From positions 1 through 59,743 of the forward strand of contig CAJUSM010000003.1 in NCBI GenBank assembly GCA_910588935.1: 59,743 bases of DNA, given 5' to 3'. This document shows positions 33,201-40,672 of this stretch, piece after piece. How positions within the stretch are numbered: the first letter of the stretch is position 1; every line of letters starts with the position of its first letter. The position numbers and the translations under genes were made by a program. The stretch is from an uncultured Oscillospiraceae bacterium. GTDB taxonomy: Bacteria; Bacillota; Clostridia; Oscillospirales; Acutalibacteraceae. The notes under the pieces are model-generated. The model was not told the origin of the DNA. It ran no database searches and was given only the letters and a program-made list of their open reading frames with translations.

Positions 33201-33549
33201 GATCAAAGGTGACTTTAAAGGTGCCATATACCCAAATGGCGTAAAGATCAATATTCTTTGTGACTGTAATTGTTTTGTCTGTAACTAAGTTACTCCCAGC
33301 CGCATCATATGCCCAACCTGAGAAAACCTTTCCCGTTGGTTTAGTAAAGCTTACGTCATTGTAACTAGGGATTGTATAAGAATCTCCATCCGCAACCTCT
33401 TTGGTTGTAGTCTTGTCTTGGCCACTTCCTTGATTGGAATGAAGAGTTACTATATATTTAGTAGGAGGCGGACTTGCCTCCGCCGGCACAATCGCAACCC
33501 CCATCACCACAGCGAAACAAAGCACTAGGCTCAAAAACTTTCTGAACAT
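30226..33549 (-). CDS. SLH-anchored surface protein with ten InlB-type (Listeria-Bacteroides) repeats
   Basis: 1107 aa from ATG 33549 (GGAGGG upstream; a longer frame overlaps the promoter). Signal peptide MFRKFLSLVLCF…VPAEAS. Residues ~30-800 hold ten repeats, each ending in a G-W-(F/Y/A) half and a LYA-x-W half, e.g. YTFAGWFTE…HTLYAHW, the Flg_new/InlB B-repeat beta-grasp module. Then a Divergent InlB repeat-like LTISASAIGGGFITPSGEV…VTASNGYRLAHLYVDG, and three C-terminal SLH domains (YTDLNPREWYHDAVHYC, YHDVKPLDWHYPCITWATRAKV, LNFFDAHLVHEYARKAMLWATENGIING). It should be exported and held by SLH domains on pyruvylated wall polymers, as an adhesin or S-layer-associated protein. Own promoter and terminator. 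Confidence 0.9.
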   Translation of the reverse strand: MFRKFLSLVLCFAVVMGVAIVPAEASPPPTKYIVTLHSNQGSGQDKTTTKEVADGDSYTIPSYNDVSFTKPTGKVFSGWAYDAAGSNLVTDKTITVTKNIDLYAIWVYGTFKVTFDLNYSNAPAVIPPEIQVTYDDTNYGDKCPADPTREGYQFKGWFDNKNGVGKPIDLTAAVKITADTILYAKWTPLDVEVSLYYCYPADDLPPNYTPPALNAPDKKIIVHDGDSSYIVQESDGTETNKLYPPTYPTNYDFDGWFTTEKDENGVKGAQVKADDKVNIKITKLYARWKKTTAELNLDYNYPSDVSDKDFTGGGGKPTNPPSQTIKIGKPIMSSISEDLLEPESPQNYTLDGWYTTKTDQGTAGSKVDAKTEMPDKENFTLYARWSFLVTFDAKEGTVDGDKTTTRSYVVGSKYGELPTPKLTGQAFLGWFPNEDLSGQAIKPTQIVTETPKTFYAKWGDATYTLTFDPNGGSYTGRPSITFKPDTKTYESLLPSKDAPKPTRTGYEFAGWFTAADGGTQVTASTKLTEENLKDHTLYAHWTPIKHTVTFNLNYTGAPAGPAAKQVDYKSKLKDALPATNPTRAGHEFQGWLKVASDRASLVQDADLVTEDITLYADWVSVNALTLDPNGGSVTPTRLDIPATDTVYPTLPTPTWEGYEFSGWTTVKNDENTKVSTGGVIGDPRPTTLYALWKANQYTLTFDGNGATTNPTPRKVTFGQKYGSLPSAHRGGYTFAGWFTEAVGGSEVKADTTVSIAKDHTLYAHWGYTIGFSGNGASGSMANVTAPANTAFTLPSCTFTPPLGKVFKCWAIGSPAGTQITGSSYTFTGNTTLYAVWKDRPLTISASAIGGGFITPSGEVSVEAGEDQSFTVTASNGYRLAHLYVDGEDYGPLESHVFRSVTENHTIQAEFVPIDPPGYLSCGKDIYCPLAMYTDLNPREWYHDAVHYCMDNVIMNGTNVNVYSPNMPATRAMICKVLYQAEGCPDPFEGVLVKPYHDVKPLDWHYPCITWATRAKVAEGYGNSRFGPNDPVTREQVVTMLWRYSGKPEPRGNTLNFFDAHLVHEYARKAMLWATENGIINGKGHGILDPRGYAKRTEIAQIMLNYMG

Positions 33550-33585
33550 AAACTTGCCCTCCGTCTTCGTGCAATATTTAAACAC

Positions 33586-33614
33586 ATTATAAACTATCCC
33601 AGGGGAAAAGTCAA
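33586..33614 (-). promoter_or_regulatory. Promoter of the SLH surface protein
   Basis: Minus strand TTGACT (plus 33609-33614), 17-base spacer, TATAAT (plus 33586-33591), 37 bases before the ATG. Near-consensus, so strong constitutive expression is expected. Confidence 0.85.
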
Positions 33615-33636
33615 GAAAACAGAACAAAATGCACAG

Positions 33637-33662
33637 AAAAAAGAGCACGGCATCCCGCGCCC
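33637..33662 (-). terminator. Terminator of the ilvD-DUF815 operon
   Basis: Minus strand GGGCGCGG pairs with CCGTGCTC (two wobbles) around GATG, then TTTTTT. 11 bases after the DUF815 stop. Confidence 0.8.
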
Positions 33663-33672
33663 TTTCTTACTT

Positions 33673-34884
33673 CTAGATTCTTGCCTCTCCGCCGGAAAGC
33701 AGGCTGTCAATGAACTGCCTGGCAGCCCGGGCAGACCGGGCGCTGCGGTTTAGGGCAAAGCGCTCCGCGGCCAGCAGCAGCTCCGGATCTTCCTCGTCCA
33801 GGCCGGCCTGCTGGGCCAGCCTGCGCACAATGTTTAAGTAGGTGGCTTTGTCCGGCCGCAGGAAGGTTACCCGCAACCCAAAACGCTCGGAAAGGGACAC
33901 GGTTTCCTGCATGGCGTCGTTCCGGTGTACCTCGTCCACATCCCTGTCGGAAAACCGTTCTTTTACCAGGTGCCGGCGGTTACTGGTGGCGTAAATCACC
34001 ACATTTTTGGACTTGGCGGACACGGAACCCTCTAGCATGGCCTTTAACGCGCTAAAGTTGTCGTCATCCTTCTGAAAAGAGAGGTCATCAATAAACAAAA
34101 TAAATTTCAGGGGATTTTCGTTAAGCTCTGCCAGAATGGAGGGGATGCCGTGGAGCTGCTCCTTGCGCACCTCCAAAATCCGCAGGCCTCTGGCCCTATA
34201 CTCGTTGGCCACAGCCTTTACTGTGGAGGATTTTCCAGTACCCGCGTCTCCGGTAAGCAGCATATTAGCGGCAGGCTTTCCCTCCAGCAGAGCCAGGGTG
34301 TTGCCTACAATAATCTCTTTTTCCCGTTGGTAGTCAATCAAATCCTCCAGCCGTACCGGGTCCGGGCTGCCCACGGGGACAATACTTCCCTTGGCGTCCA
34401 CGCAGAACACATGGTATCTGGCGTATATGCCGTAGCCATACTGGTTGATATGATCTGCCCGGTTTTGGTAGCTGCGGCGGAAATTTTCTTTATGACTTTC
34501 AAACCGGGGCAGAAAGTCAGGGTAACCCAAATAGCCGGCCAGGGCTTTACACTCCAGAGAGGCCGCTGCCTCCAGGGCGGCCAGGTCCGCTAAGGCGCTT
34601 TCCGCCAGCAGGGGAGAGGGCCTGTGCCCAGCGCCCACTGTGCGGATATAGATGTTTTCGTTGTCGTCAATTCGGTCTTTGATGTAGTCAGTAAGGTTTA
34701 CATACCCTGCCTGGTATAGCCTGGCCACAAATTCGGCGTAGGCCGCCACAGCGGATTCTGTGTTTTCCGGAGGGCAGGCCATAAAATCCAGCAGCCCGGC
34801 CAGCACCGGGTCGGCCAGCAGATTCCGGAATACCGTCATGGACCGCAGCCGCAGGGAGAGTTGGGGTAAGTCCAAAGTATTCAT
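33673..34884 (-). CDS. DUF815 family AAA+ ATPase
   Basis: 403 aa. N-terminal half is helical and specific to the family; the ATPase core begins near 195 with NMLLTGDAGTGKSSTVKAVANEY (Walker A), FILFIDDLSF (Walker B), VVIYATSNRRHLVKERFSDR (sensor 1) and a C-terminal helical lid. DUF815 proteins are widespread in bacteria but have no firm function; they resemble remodelling ATPases. ATGA overlap with ilvD places it in the same transcript, which is probably incidental rather than a pathway link. Intact. Confidence 0.88.
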   Translation of the reverse strand: MNTLDLPQLSLRLRSMTVFRNLLADPVLAGLLDFMACPPENTESAVAAYAEFVARLYQAGYVNLTDYIKDRIDDNENIYIRTVGAGHRPSPLLAESALADLAALEAAASLECKALAGYLGYPDFLPRFESHKENFRRSYQNRADHINQYGYGIYARYHVFCVDAKGSIVPVGSPDPVRLEDLIDYQREKEIIVGNTLALLEGKPAANMLLTGDAGTGKSSTVKAVANEYRARGLRILEVRKEQLHGIPSILAELNENPLKFILFIDDLSFQKDDDNFSALKAMLEGSVSAKSKNVVIYATSNRRHLVKERFSDRDVDEVHRNDAMQETVSLSERFGLRVTFLRPDKATYLNIVRRLAQQAGLDEEDPELLLAAERFALNRSARSARAARQFIDSLLSGGEARI

Positions 34885-36539
34885 CCGTTCAGCACCGCGC
34901 CCTTCGCGCCGCTGGAAACCAGGGCGGCATAGCGTTTCAAGTAGCCGGAGAGCGTCTTCTTTTCTGGAACAAAGGCCGCCATCCTGGCCTCATACTCCTC
35001 CTGGCTGATCTTCAGCTCAATGGAATTTCCCGGTATGTCAATGCTGATGATGTCCCCTTCGTTTACAATGCCAATGGGGCCGCCGCTAGCCGCCTCTGGG
35101 GACACATGGCCTACGCAGGCTCCTCGGGTGGCGCCGCTGAACCGGCCGTCGGTAATCAGGGCCACAGAGTTCCCCAGGCCCATGCCCATAATGGCAGAGG
35201 TGGGGTTAAGCATTTCCCGCATTCCCGGCCCCCCCTTTGGCCCCTCGTACCGAATAACCCCCACGTCTCCAGGCTGAATTTTTCCAGCATTGATGGCAGC
35301 CTGGGCGTCCTCTTCACACTGGAACACCCGGGCTGGGCCCTCATGAACCAGCATTTCCGGCAGTACGGCGGAGCGCTTTACCACGCTGCCCTCCGGGGCC
35401 AGGTTGCCCTTTAGCACGGCGATGCCTCCGGTTTGAGAATAGGGATTCTCAATGGGCCGGATAACCTCGGGGTTTCGGTTGGGGGTGTTGGCGATATTCT
35501 CGGCCACAGTCTTACCGGTTACGGTGATGCAGCCGGTATTTAGCAGGCCTTTTTTGTTCAGCTCATGCATAATGGCGTATACGCCTCCGGCTTCGTCCAG
35601 ATCCTCCACATAGGTGCGCCCAGCGGGGGCCAGGTGGCAGAGGTTGGGGGTCTTTTCGCTGATCGCGTTGGCAATATCCAGGTCGATTTCAATGCCGCAC
35701 TCGTGGGCAATGGCAGGCAGGTGAAGCATGGAATTGGTGGAGCAGCCCAAGGCCATGTCCACAGTAAGGGCGTTGTGAAAAGCCTCTTTTGTCATAATGT
35801 CTCGAGGGCGGATGTCCTTTTTCACCATGTCCATCACTGCCATGCCCGCGTGTTTTGCCAGCTCAATCCGAGCGGAGTACACAGCGGGAATGGTGCCGTT
35901 GCCCTGCAGGCCCATGCCCAGCACTTCTGTGAGGCAGTTCATGGAGTTAGCGGTATACATACCGGAGCAGGAGCCACAGCTGGGGCAGGTTTTTCGCTCG
36001 TATTCCCGAAGCTTTTCTTCCGTGATCTTACCGGCGTTGAACTCACCCACCGCCTCAGAGATAGAGGAGAAGCTGGTTTTGCATCCGTCTACATGGCCGG
36101 CCAGCATAGGTCCGCCGCTGACAAACACGGTAGGCAGGTTCAGCCTGGCAGCGGCCATCAGCAGGCCAGGGACGTTTTTGTCGCAGTTGGGCACCATTAC
36201 CAGGGCGTCAAAGCCGTGGGCCATGGCCATGGCTTCGGTAGAGTCGGCAATCAGGTCACGGGTAACCAGGGAGTACTTCATGCCCACATGGCCCATAGCA
36301 ATGCCGTCGCACACGGCGATGGCAGGGAACACAATGGGGGTTCCCCCGGCCATGGCCACGCCCAGCTTTACCGCGTCCACGATTTTGTCAATGTTCATGT
36401 GCCCAGGCACAATCTCGTTATAGCTGCTGACAATGCCTACCAAAGGCCGGGCGATCTCCTCTTCGGTGAGGCCCAGGGCGTGGTACAGCGCCCGGTGGGG
36501 GGCGTTCTGGGGCGTCAATTTGATTTTATCGCTTACCAT
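34881..36539 (-). CDS. ilvD: Dihydroxy-acid dehydratase
   Basis: 552 aa. Dehydrates 2,3-dihydroxy-isovalerate/methylvalerate, third common step to Val, Ile and Leu. Iron-sulfur cysteines appear in NCDKNVPG (Cys119) and CPSCGSCSGMYTANSMNCLTEVLGMGLQGNGT (Cys185-191), with GRFSGATRGACVGHVSPEAA near the C-terminus. AAGGAG stands 7 bases before the ATG. Separated from the other ilv genes by the lipoprotein cluster and a 380-base gap, so it is transcribed on its own. Confidence 0.97.
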   Translation of the reverse strand: MVSDKIKLTPQNAPHRALYHALGLTEEEIARPLVGIVSSYNEIVPGHMNIDKIVDAVKLGVAMAGGTPIVFPAIAVCDGIAMGHVGMKYSLVTRDLIADSTEAMAMAHGFDALVMVPNCDKNVPGLLMAAARLNLPTVFVSGGPMLAGHVDGCKTSFSSISEAVGEFNAGKITEEKLREYERKTCPSCGSCSGMYTANSMNCLTEVLGMGLQGNGTIPAVYSARIELAKHAGMAVMDMVKKDIRPRDIMTKEAFHNALTVDMALGCSTNSMLHLPAIAHECGIEIDLDIANAISEKTPNLCHLAPAGRTYVEDLDEAGGVYAIMHELNKKGLLNTGCITVTGKTVAENIANTPNRNPEVIRPIENPYSQTGGIAVLKGNLAPEGSVVKRSAVLPEMLVHEGPARVFQCEEDAQAAINAGKIQPGDVGVIRYEGPKGGPGMREMLNPTSAIMGMGLGNSVALITDGRFSGATRGACVGHVSPEAASGGPIGIVNEGDIISIDIPGNSIELKISQEEYEARMAAFVPEKKTLSGYLKRYAALVSSGAKGAVLNG

Positions 36540-36564
36540 AGTGATTTCTCCTTACTGAAAATTA

Positions 36565-36589
36565 CAGGGCAGGGCGAAGCCCCACCCTG
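36565..36589 (-). other. Hairpin in the ilvD 5' leader
   Basis: CAGGGCAGGGC (36565-36575) and GCCCCACCCTG (36579-36589) around GAA form a nearly perfect 11-bp stem on either strand (two G-U on the minus RNA), 26 bases before the ilvD ATG. Only four T follow, so it may be a weak attenuator or mRNA-protecting hairpin. Confidence 0.5.
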
Positions 36590-36599
36590 ATTTGGTCAG

Positions 36600-36918
36600 C
36601 TTTTGTTTGTGCCGGGAGTGTTCAAAACGAGGAATCGGTGAGAAGAGCACAGGAATGTCTGTTAGGCCGGCGAAGAGGTTTCGGGATTACAGTTTCGCCT
36701 GCCGGCTCGGGTGCAGCCCAGCACCGACCGAAGCGGCAGCGTAGACCGGCGCTCGGTTTTTTTGATTTTGCGAAAGCTGTGAAACTTTTCTTGCTTCGTT
36801 CTGGCATCTGGGCCTTACGCTTTTCCTTCGGGAAATCCGCTTGGCGTGCCTCGTTTTTGCCCTGCCCCGGCTTTTCATTACGCTTTTTTCTCTGCATTCT
36901 GAGGCTTTATTTCCTCGT
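36600..36918. other. Intergenic region of ~320 bases, strongly pyrimidine-skewed, no convincing gene
   Basis: Between ilvD and the lipoprotein gene. The plus strand is T/C-rich with many TTTT runs. A 91-codon open frame on the minus strand (36622-36897) is Lys/Arg-rich and low in complexity, with no proper RBS. AGCACCG…CGGCGCT (36720-36751) with TTTTTTT behind could be a plus-strand terminator although no plus-strand gene precedes it. Looks like a dispersed non-coding repeat; no promoter of ilvD was recognised. Confidence 0.4.
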
Positions 36919-37650
36919 TCAGGTGCTTCCGTTCATGTCCAGCTTTCTTACGTGGATGCCGCTTATGCCCAGCTGGCGGAACAGCTTCGCCGTTTCCTCT
37001 ATGGAATCCTCCTCCAGGACTGTGCCGATGAGCAGGGTGGCCGTGCCCTCAATAAGCCCGTCCCCGCCCCAGAAGGACACCATCACCGGGCAGGCGTCAA
37101 GGTAGTTGAGTATCAGGCAGCACCCCTGCTCCGGGCTCGCCTCTGCCCAGGCATCGGATACGGTGAGAATGCTGGCCGCAGCCAGGGTTTCCGCGCCCTG
37201 CCTGGAGTTCAGGATGCTGGGCACGGATTGGAACATCCTGCGCTCCAGAAAGCGCTGCAGCTTGTCAGAGAACTGGTCCATATCCACCTCCGCCGCGTCC
37301 ATCAGCAGCGGCAGCGCGTCTTCGGAAAGGGTGACCATGCAGGCGCTTTCCGGCTCAGACAGGTCGGCGCCCATCAGCGGGTCGATTACCTGGCTCAACT
37401 GCTCGGAGCCGCTCATCAGCTCAAAATATTCCGGCGAGCTGAGCATTTCCTGCAGCAGTTCCGCCAGCTCCACCCCGTGCTCATAGAGCGCCCCGTCGTC
37501 CGCGTCAGAGAGCTCGTCAATGTTCGATTTCAGCACGGTACCCTCTGAGGCAGCGGCGTCCCTTTCGATGATCTCCCTGGTGATGAACTGGCACCCGCAA
37601 AGCCCCAATGCAAGGCACAGGGCCAGCAGGAGGCATAACAATCGTTTCAT
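36919..37650 (-). CDS. Putative lipoprotein of unknown function
   Basis: 243 aa from ATG 37650. Signal peptide MKRLLCLLLALCLALGLCGC has a lipobox LCGC with Cys20 the probable lipid site. The mature protein is acidic, mostly helical in appearance (ELAELLQEMLSSPEYFELM, FSDKLQRFLERRMFQSVP), with two late cysteines (QGCCLILNYLDACPVMVSFW). No family recognised. GGAG lies 7 bases before the ATG within the end of the transglutaminase gene, with which it overlaps by ATGA, so the two proteins are translationally coupled and probably act together outside the cell or in its envelope. Confidence 0.75.
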   Translation of the reverse strand: MKRLLCLLLALCLALGLCGCQFITREIIERDAAASEGTVLKSNIDELSDADDGALYEHGVELAELLQEMLSSPEYFELMSGSEQLSQVIDPLMGADLSEPESACMVTLSEDALPLLMDAAEVDMDQFSDKLQRFLERRMFQSVPSILNSRQGAETLAAASILTVSDAWAEASPEQGCCLILNYLDACPVMVSFWGGDGLIEGTATLLIGTVLEEDSIEETAKLFRQLGISGIHVRKLDMNGST

Positions 37651-38531
37651 GGCTTCATCTCCATACTTGAAATATCCCAAGGTTCCGGCTCCGGCTCATC
37701 CTGGGCCTGGGCCAGCCATGTTTCAAACCGCTCTTTTCCCGGCGGATAGCACCTTATACGGTAATGGATATTCGCAAGAATGCACTCCTTCACCGAATGC
37801 CCGACAGGGATCAGCCAGAAAGCGGCGCCCCGCGCCCCCGCGCCGAAAGCATTGCGGCAGTCCACGCCAATTCGGAACAGGTTTTTGCAGTAGTAGGCGT
37901 TGTCTTCCAGGTGGATGTCCTGCAGAGCGGAAATGTCGGCATTGTCTTCTCCGTAGGCCGCGAAGGACGCCGGCAGCTGAAGGGCAAATTTCTTCCGCAT
38001 CTCCAGCACGGACAGGGGCTTTCCCCTTTCATCGATTACCCAGCCGTCCATAGAAGGATCCAGCATAACCCAGCCCGACCGGGAATCATAAATCTCCGTC
38101 ACCACATGGTTGTCCCCATCGTAGGGGGAGCAGGGCATTATGTATACCCGCCGGGCGTAAATGCCCAGGGCAAGGCAGCATTCCCCAAGAATCTTGGCTT
38201 TGTTGAGGCAGTTGATGCCCTGCTCTGGCTTATCCAGGCTGTACTCCAGCAAATCCAGGGCGTTGCAGGGGATATGGTTGTCATAATCGGGCTTATGCTT
38301 CAGCCGGGGCGACATCCAGTGGAGCAGCCGCCCGGCCCGCTGAAATTCCGTGCCCTCCCCGGCAATTTGGTCAATATGGTACTTGTCAATGAGCTCCCGG
38401 TATTCCGGGCAGTGGAAATCGTAGGCAATTTTCGCCGCCCGGCCGGGGGCAAAAGCCTGGTTGTTGAACAAAATGCCGCTGTAAATGTCAAACAGCTGTT
38501 TTTGCATCTGCTGCTTTTCCTGGTCTGTCAT
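37647..38531 (-). CDS. Transglutaminase-like domain protein
   Basis: 294 aa, no signal peptide. The triad can be read: Cys108 in NCLNKAKILGECCLALGIYARRVYIMPC, His142 in DNHVVTEIYD, Asp158 in VMLDPSMDGW, the Transglut_core pattern. Homologues are cysteine proteases or amide-transferring enzymes; bacterial ones are mostly uncharacterised. The segment HKPDYDNHIPCNALDLLEYSL precedes the core. It lies 19 bases after an MBL-fold hydrolase and overlaps a lipoprotein gene. Cytoplasmic location inferred from lack of a leader. Confidence 0.8.
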   Translation of the reverse strand: MTDQEKQQMQKQLFDIYSGILFNNQAFAPGRAAKIAYDFHCPEYRELIDKYHIDQIAGEGTEFQRAGRLLHWMSPRLKHKPDYDNHIPCNALDLLEYSLDKPEQGINCLNKAKILGECCLALGIYARRVYIMPCSPYDGDNHVVTEIYDSRSGWVMLDPSMDGWVIDERGKPLSVLEMRKKFALQLPASFAAYGEDNADISALQDIHLEDNAYYCKNLFRIGVDCRNAFGAGARGAAFWLIPVGHSVKECILANIHYRIRCYPPGKERFETWLAQAQDEPEPEPWDISSMEMKP

Positions 38532-38550
38532 GTTTCCGCCGTCCTTTCGC

Positions 38551-39195
38551 TTATTCCACGAAAATATACGCTTCGCCCTGGGTCCGCATACGGTAAATCT
38601 CCCGCAGCTCCCCCAGAATTTCTTCCCTGGGCCGCACCAGGGGTTCCCCGTGGCTCAACAGAAACCAGGGAGCCTTCAACCCCTCCAGGGTGCGGATGGT
38701 ATCCAGCAGCAGGGTGGCATTGTAGGCCGGCCTGCCCTGGGGGGGTCGGGAGGTGCAGTATGTAGCATCGCCCAGCAAAGCGTAGGTTCTGTCAATCTCC
38801 ATGCCAATGCAGCCCTTGGCGTGGCAGGAGGGGATAGGGAATAGGCGCACCCCTGGCTCTGGCTCTATATAACTTGTAACCGCCTGGCCAGCCCTTTTTA
38901 TATGCCGCAGAGTATACTGCCCTGCATAGAGTTCATCCCAAGCGGTTTGGGGCAGGTTTCCCATATGGTCCTGGTGAAAGTGGGAGATAACCACCCGACA
39001 GGGTTCCAGCAGGGCCCTTACCCTTTCCAACGCCTTATCGCCATAGCCAATATCAAAGAGCCAAAGCCCCTTCAGGCCCCTGTAGACGAAAATATCCGCG
39101 CACAGGGGTTCTGCGCTGGCAGGCCAGTAGCCGAGCTGTGGCGAGATGGATTTCAGGCCAAGTTCATCAGGCGTCCCAAAAGACCTCTGTTCCAT
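38551..39195 (-). CDS. Metallo-beta-lactamase fold hydrolase
   Basis: 214 aa. Zinc motif HFHQDH (His72, His74, Asp76, His77), later conserved His in PSCHAKGCIGM, Asp in LLGDATY and His in LLSHGEP. The fold serves hydrolases such as glyoxalase II, lactonases and thioesterases; substrate unknown. It is 6 bases behind the PhnB-like gene and 19 before the transglutaminase gene, in the ilvC-headed transcript. Confidence 0.88.
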   Translation of the reverse strand: MEQRSFGTPDELGLKSISPQLGYWPASAEPLCADIFVYRGLKGLWLFDIGYGDKALERVRALLEPCRVVISHFHQDHMGNLPQTAWDELYAGQYTLRHIKRAGQAVTSYIEPEPGVRLFPIPSCHAKGCIGMEIDRTYALLGDATYCTSRPPQGRPAYNATLLLDTIRTLEGLKAPWFLLSHGEPLVRPREEILGELREIYRMRTQGEAYIFVE

Positions 39196-39201
39196 AGGCG
39201 C

Positions 39202-39630
39202 TTAGTGCTTGTCCGGGTTCGGGCAGGTGATAATCCAGAGATACCCGAACCGGTCCCGGGTCATGGCGCCGCAGCCGCCATCGTCTGGGGCGGGGTGAGG
39301 GTGCAGAGGGGAAAGAACGGTTCCGCCGTCCTGAGACAGTGTTTCGATGGCGTGCTGTGCCTCTTTTATAGAGTCCATATGCACCATCAGCTTGATGTCG
39401 GGGTTCTCCCCGGTAAAGTCGAAGCTGTCGCCTGCCCCCATGTGGGTATTGCCCAGGGCAAACTCCACATGCATGACCTTTCCAATCTGCTGGGGGTTCT
39501 CGCAATTCTGCTGGTCCCAGCGGGACATATTATAGATTTCTCCGCCGAAAGCCTCTATATAGGTGTGCAGGGCTTCCTCGCAGTTTCCATTGAAAGCTAG
39601 ATACGGAATAATCTTGTGCTTTTTGCCCAT
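39202..39630 (-). CDS. PhnB-like VOC family protein
   Basis: 142 aa. Start KIIPYLAFNGNCEEALHTYIEAFGGEI, middle MHVEFALGNTHMGAGDSF, and end PHPAPDDGGCGAMTRDRFGYLWIITCPN match the PhnB/DUF-type VOC subgroup (YjdN-like). Single-domain metalloenzyme-like fold with unknown substrate. 25 bases behind ilvC on the same strand. Intact, in contrast to the two broken VOC genes near 19 kb. Confidence 0.88.
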   Translation of the reverse strand: MGKKHKIIPYLAFNGNCEEALHTYIEAFGGEIYNMSRWDQQNCENPQQIGKVMHVEFALGNTHMGAGDSFDFTGENPDIKLMVHMDSIKEAQHAIETLSQDGGTVLSPLHPHPAPDDGGCGAMTRDRFGYLWIITCPNPDKH

Positions 39631-39655
39631 AGCATATTCTCCGCTTTGCCGTTGC

Positions 39656-40672
39656 TTAGTTGTTGATCAGCTTATCCTCATCGCTCCAGCTGTACAGCTT
39701 GCGGATATCCGCCCCTACCACCTCGGAGGGATGCTCGCTGGCCAGCTTGCGCATGGCGTTGAAATGCACCTGGCTGCCCGCGTCGGACATATCCAGCAGA
39801 AAATCCTTGGCAAAGCTGCCGTCTTGGATGTCCTTGAGAATCTTCTTCATGCTCTTCTTGGTCTCTTCGGTAATGATCTTGGGGCCGGTAATGTAGTCGC
39901 CGTACTCTGCGGTGTTGCTAATGGAGTAGCGCATGCCGGCAAAGCCGCTCTGGTAAATCAGGTCTACAATCAGCTTCATCTCGTGTATGCACTCAAAGTA
40001 GGCGTTCCGGGGGTCGTATCCAGCCTCAACCAGAGTCTCGTAGCCAGCCTGCATCAGAGCGCACACGCCGCCGCACAGCACGGCCTGCTCGCCGAACAGG
40101 TCGGTTTCGGTCTCAGTGCGGAAGGTGGTTTCCAGCACCCCAGCCCGGGCGCCGCCAATGCCAAGAGCATAGGCCAAGCCGATATCCCAGGCATCGCCGG
40201 TGGCGTCCTGCTCTACGGCAATAAGGCAGGGCACACCCTTGCCGGCCTGGTATTCGCTGCGCACAGTGTGGCCGGGACCCTTGGGGGCGATCATGATGAC
40301 ATTTACATTCTTGGGAGGCTTAATGCAGCCAAAGTGGATGTTAAAGCCATGGGCAAAGGCCAGGGTTTTGCCCTCGGTCAGGTTGGGCTCAATGCTCTCT
40401 TTGTAGAGCTTGGCCTGCTTCTCATCATTGATTAGGATCATGATGATGTCGGCTGCCTTGGCGGCCTCGGCGGAGGTCATCACCTTAAGGCCCTGGCTTT
40501 CGGCCTTAGCCCAGCTTTTGCTTCCCTCATACAGGCCCACAATTACGTTAACGCCGCTGTCCTTCAGGTTCAGGGCGTGGGCGTGGCCCTGGGAACCATA
40601 GCCGATGATAGCCACGGTTTTGCCGCTGAGCCTCTGAAGATCGCAGTCCTGCTGATAGAAAATTTTTGCCAT
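39656..40672 (-). CDS. ilvC: Ketol-acid reductoisomerase (class I)
   Basis: 338 aa, the short class I form. Rearranges and reduces acetolactate with NAD(P)H and Mg. Rossmann motif IIGYGSQGHAHALNLKDSG; the beta2-alphaB loop reads GLYEGSKSWAKA, containing serines that normally contact NADPH phosphate. Metal site EAGYDPRNAYFECIHEMKLIVDLIY with Asp and Glu. RBS AGAGG. It heads a transcript with a PhnB-like protein, MBL hydrolase, transglutaminase and lipoprotein, which is unusual. Confidence 0.97.
   Translation of the reverse strand: MAKIFYQQDCDLQRLSGKTVAIIGYGSQGHAHALNLKDSGVNVIVGLYEGSKSWAKAESQGLKVMTSAEAAKAADIIMILINDEKQAKLYKESIEPNLTEGKTLAFAHGFNIHFGCIKPPKNVNVIMIAPKGPGHTVRSEYQAGKGVPCLIAVEQDATGDAWDIGLAYALGIGGARAGVLETTFRTETETDLFGEQAVLCGGVCALMQAGYETLVEAGYDPRNAYFECIHEMKLIVDLIYQSGFAGMRYSISNTAEYGDYITGPKIITEETKKSMKKILKDIQDGSFAKDFLLDMSDAGSQVHFNAMRKLASEHPSEVVGADIRKLYSWSDEDKLINN

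Noticed and set aside
30900..33500. Repeated sequence blocks that could suggest a CRISPR-like or tandem DNA repeat.
   Set aside because: They are diverged protein repeats of the SLH surface protein, with no constant DNA repeat or spacer pattern.
35565..36590. A 341-codon open frame antisense to ilvD.
   Set aside because: It is a shadow of ilvD with His/Gly/Val-rich low-complexity translation.
36622..36897. A 91-codon Lys/Arg-rich frame after the lipoprotein gene.
   Set aside because: RBS is badly spaced, composition is biased by the pyrimidine-rich tract, and no domain is visible.
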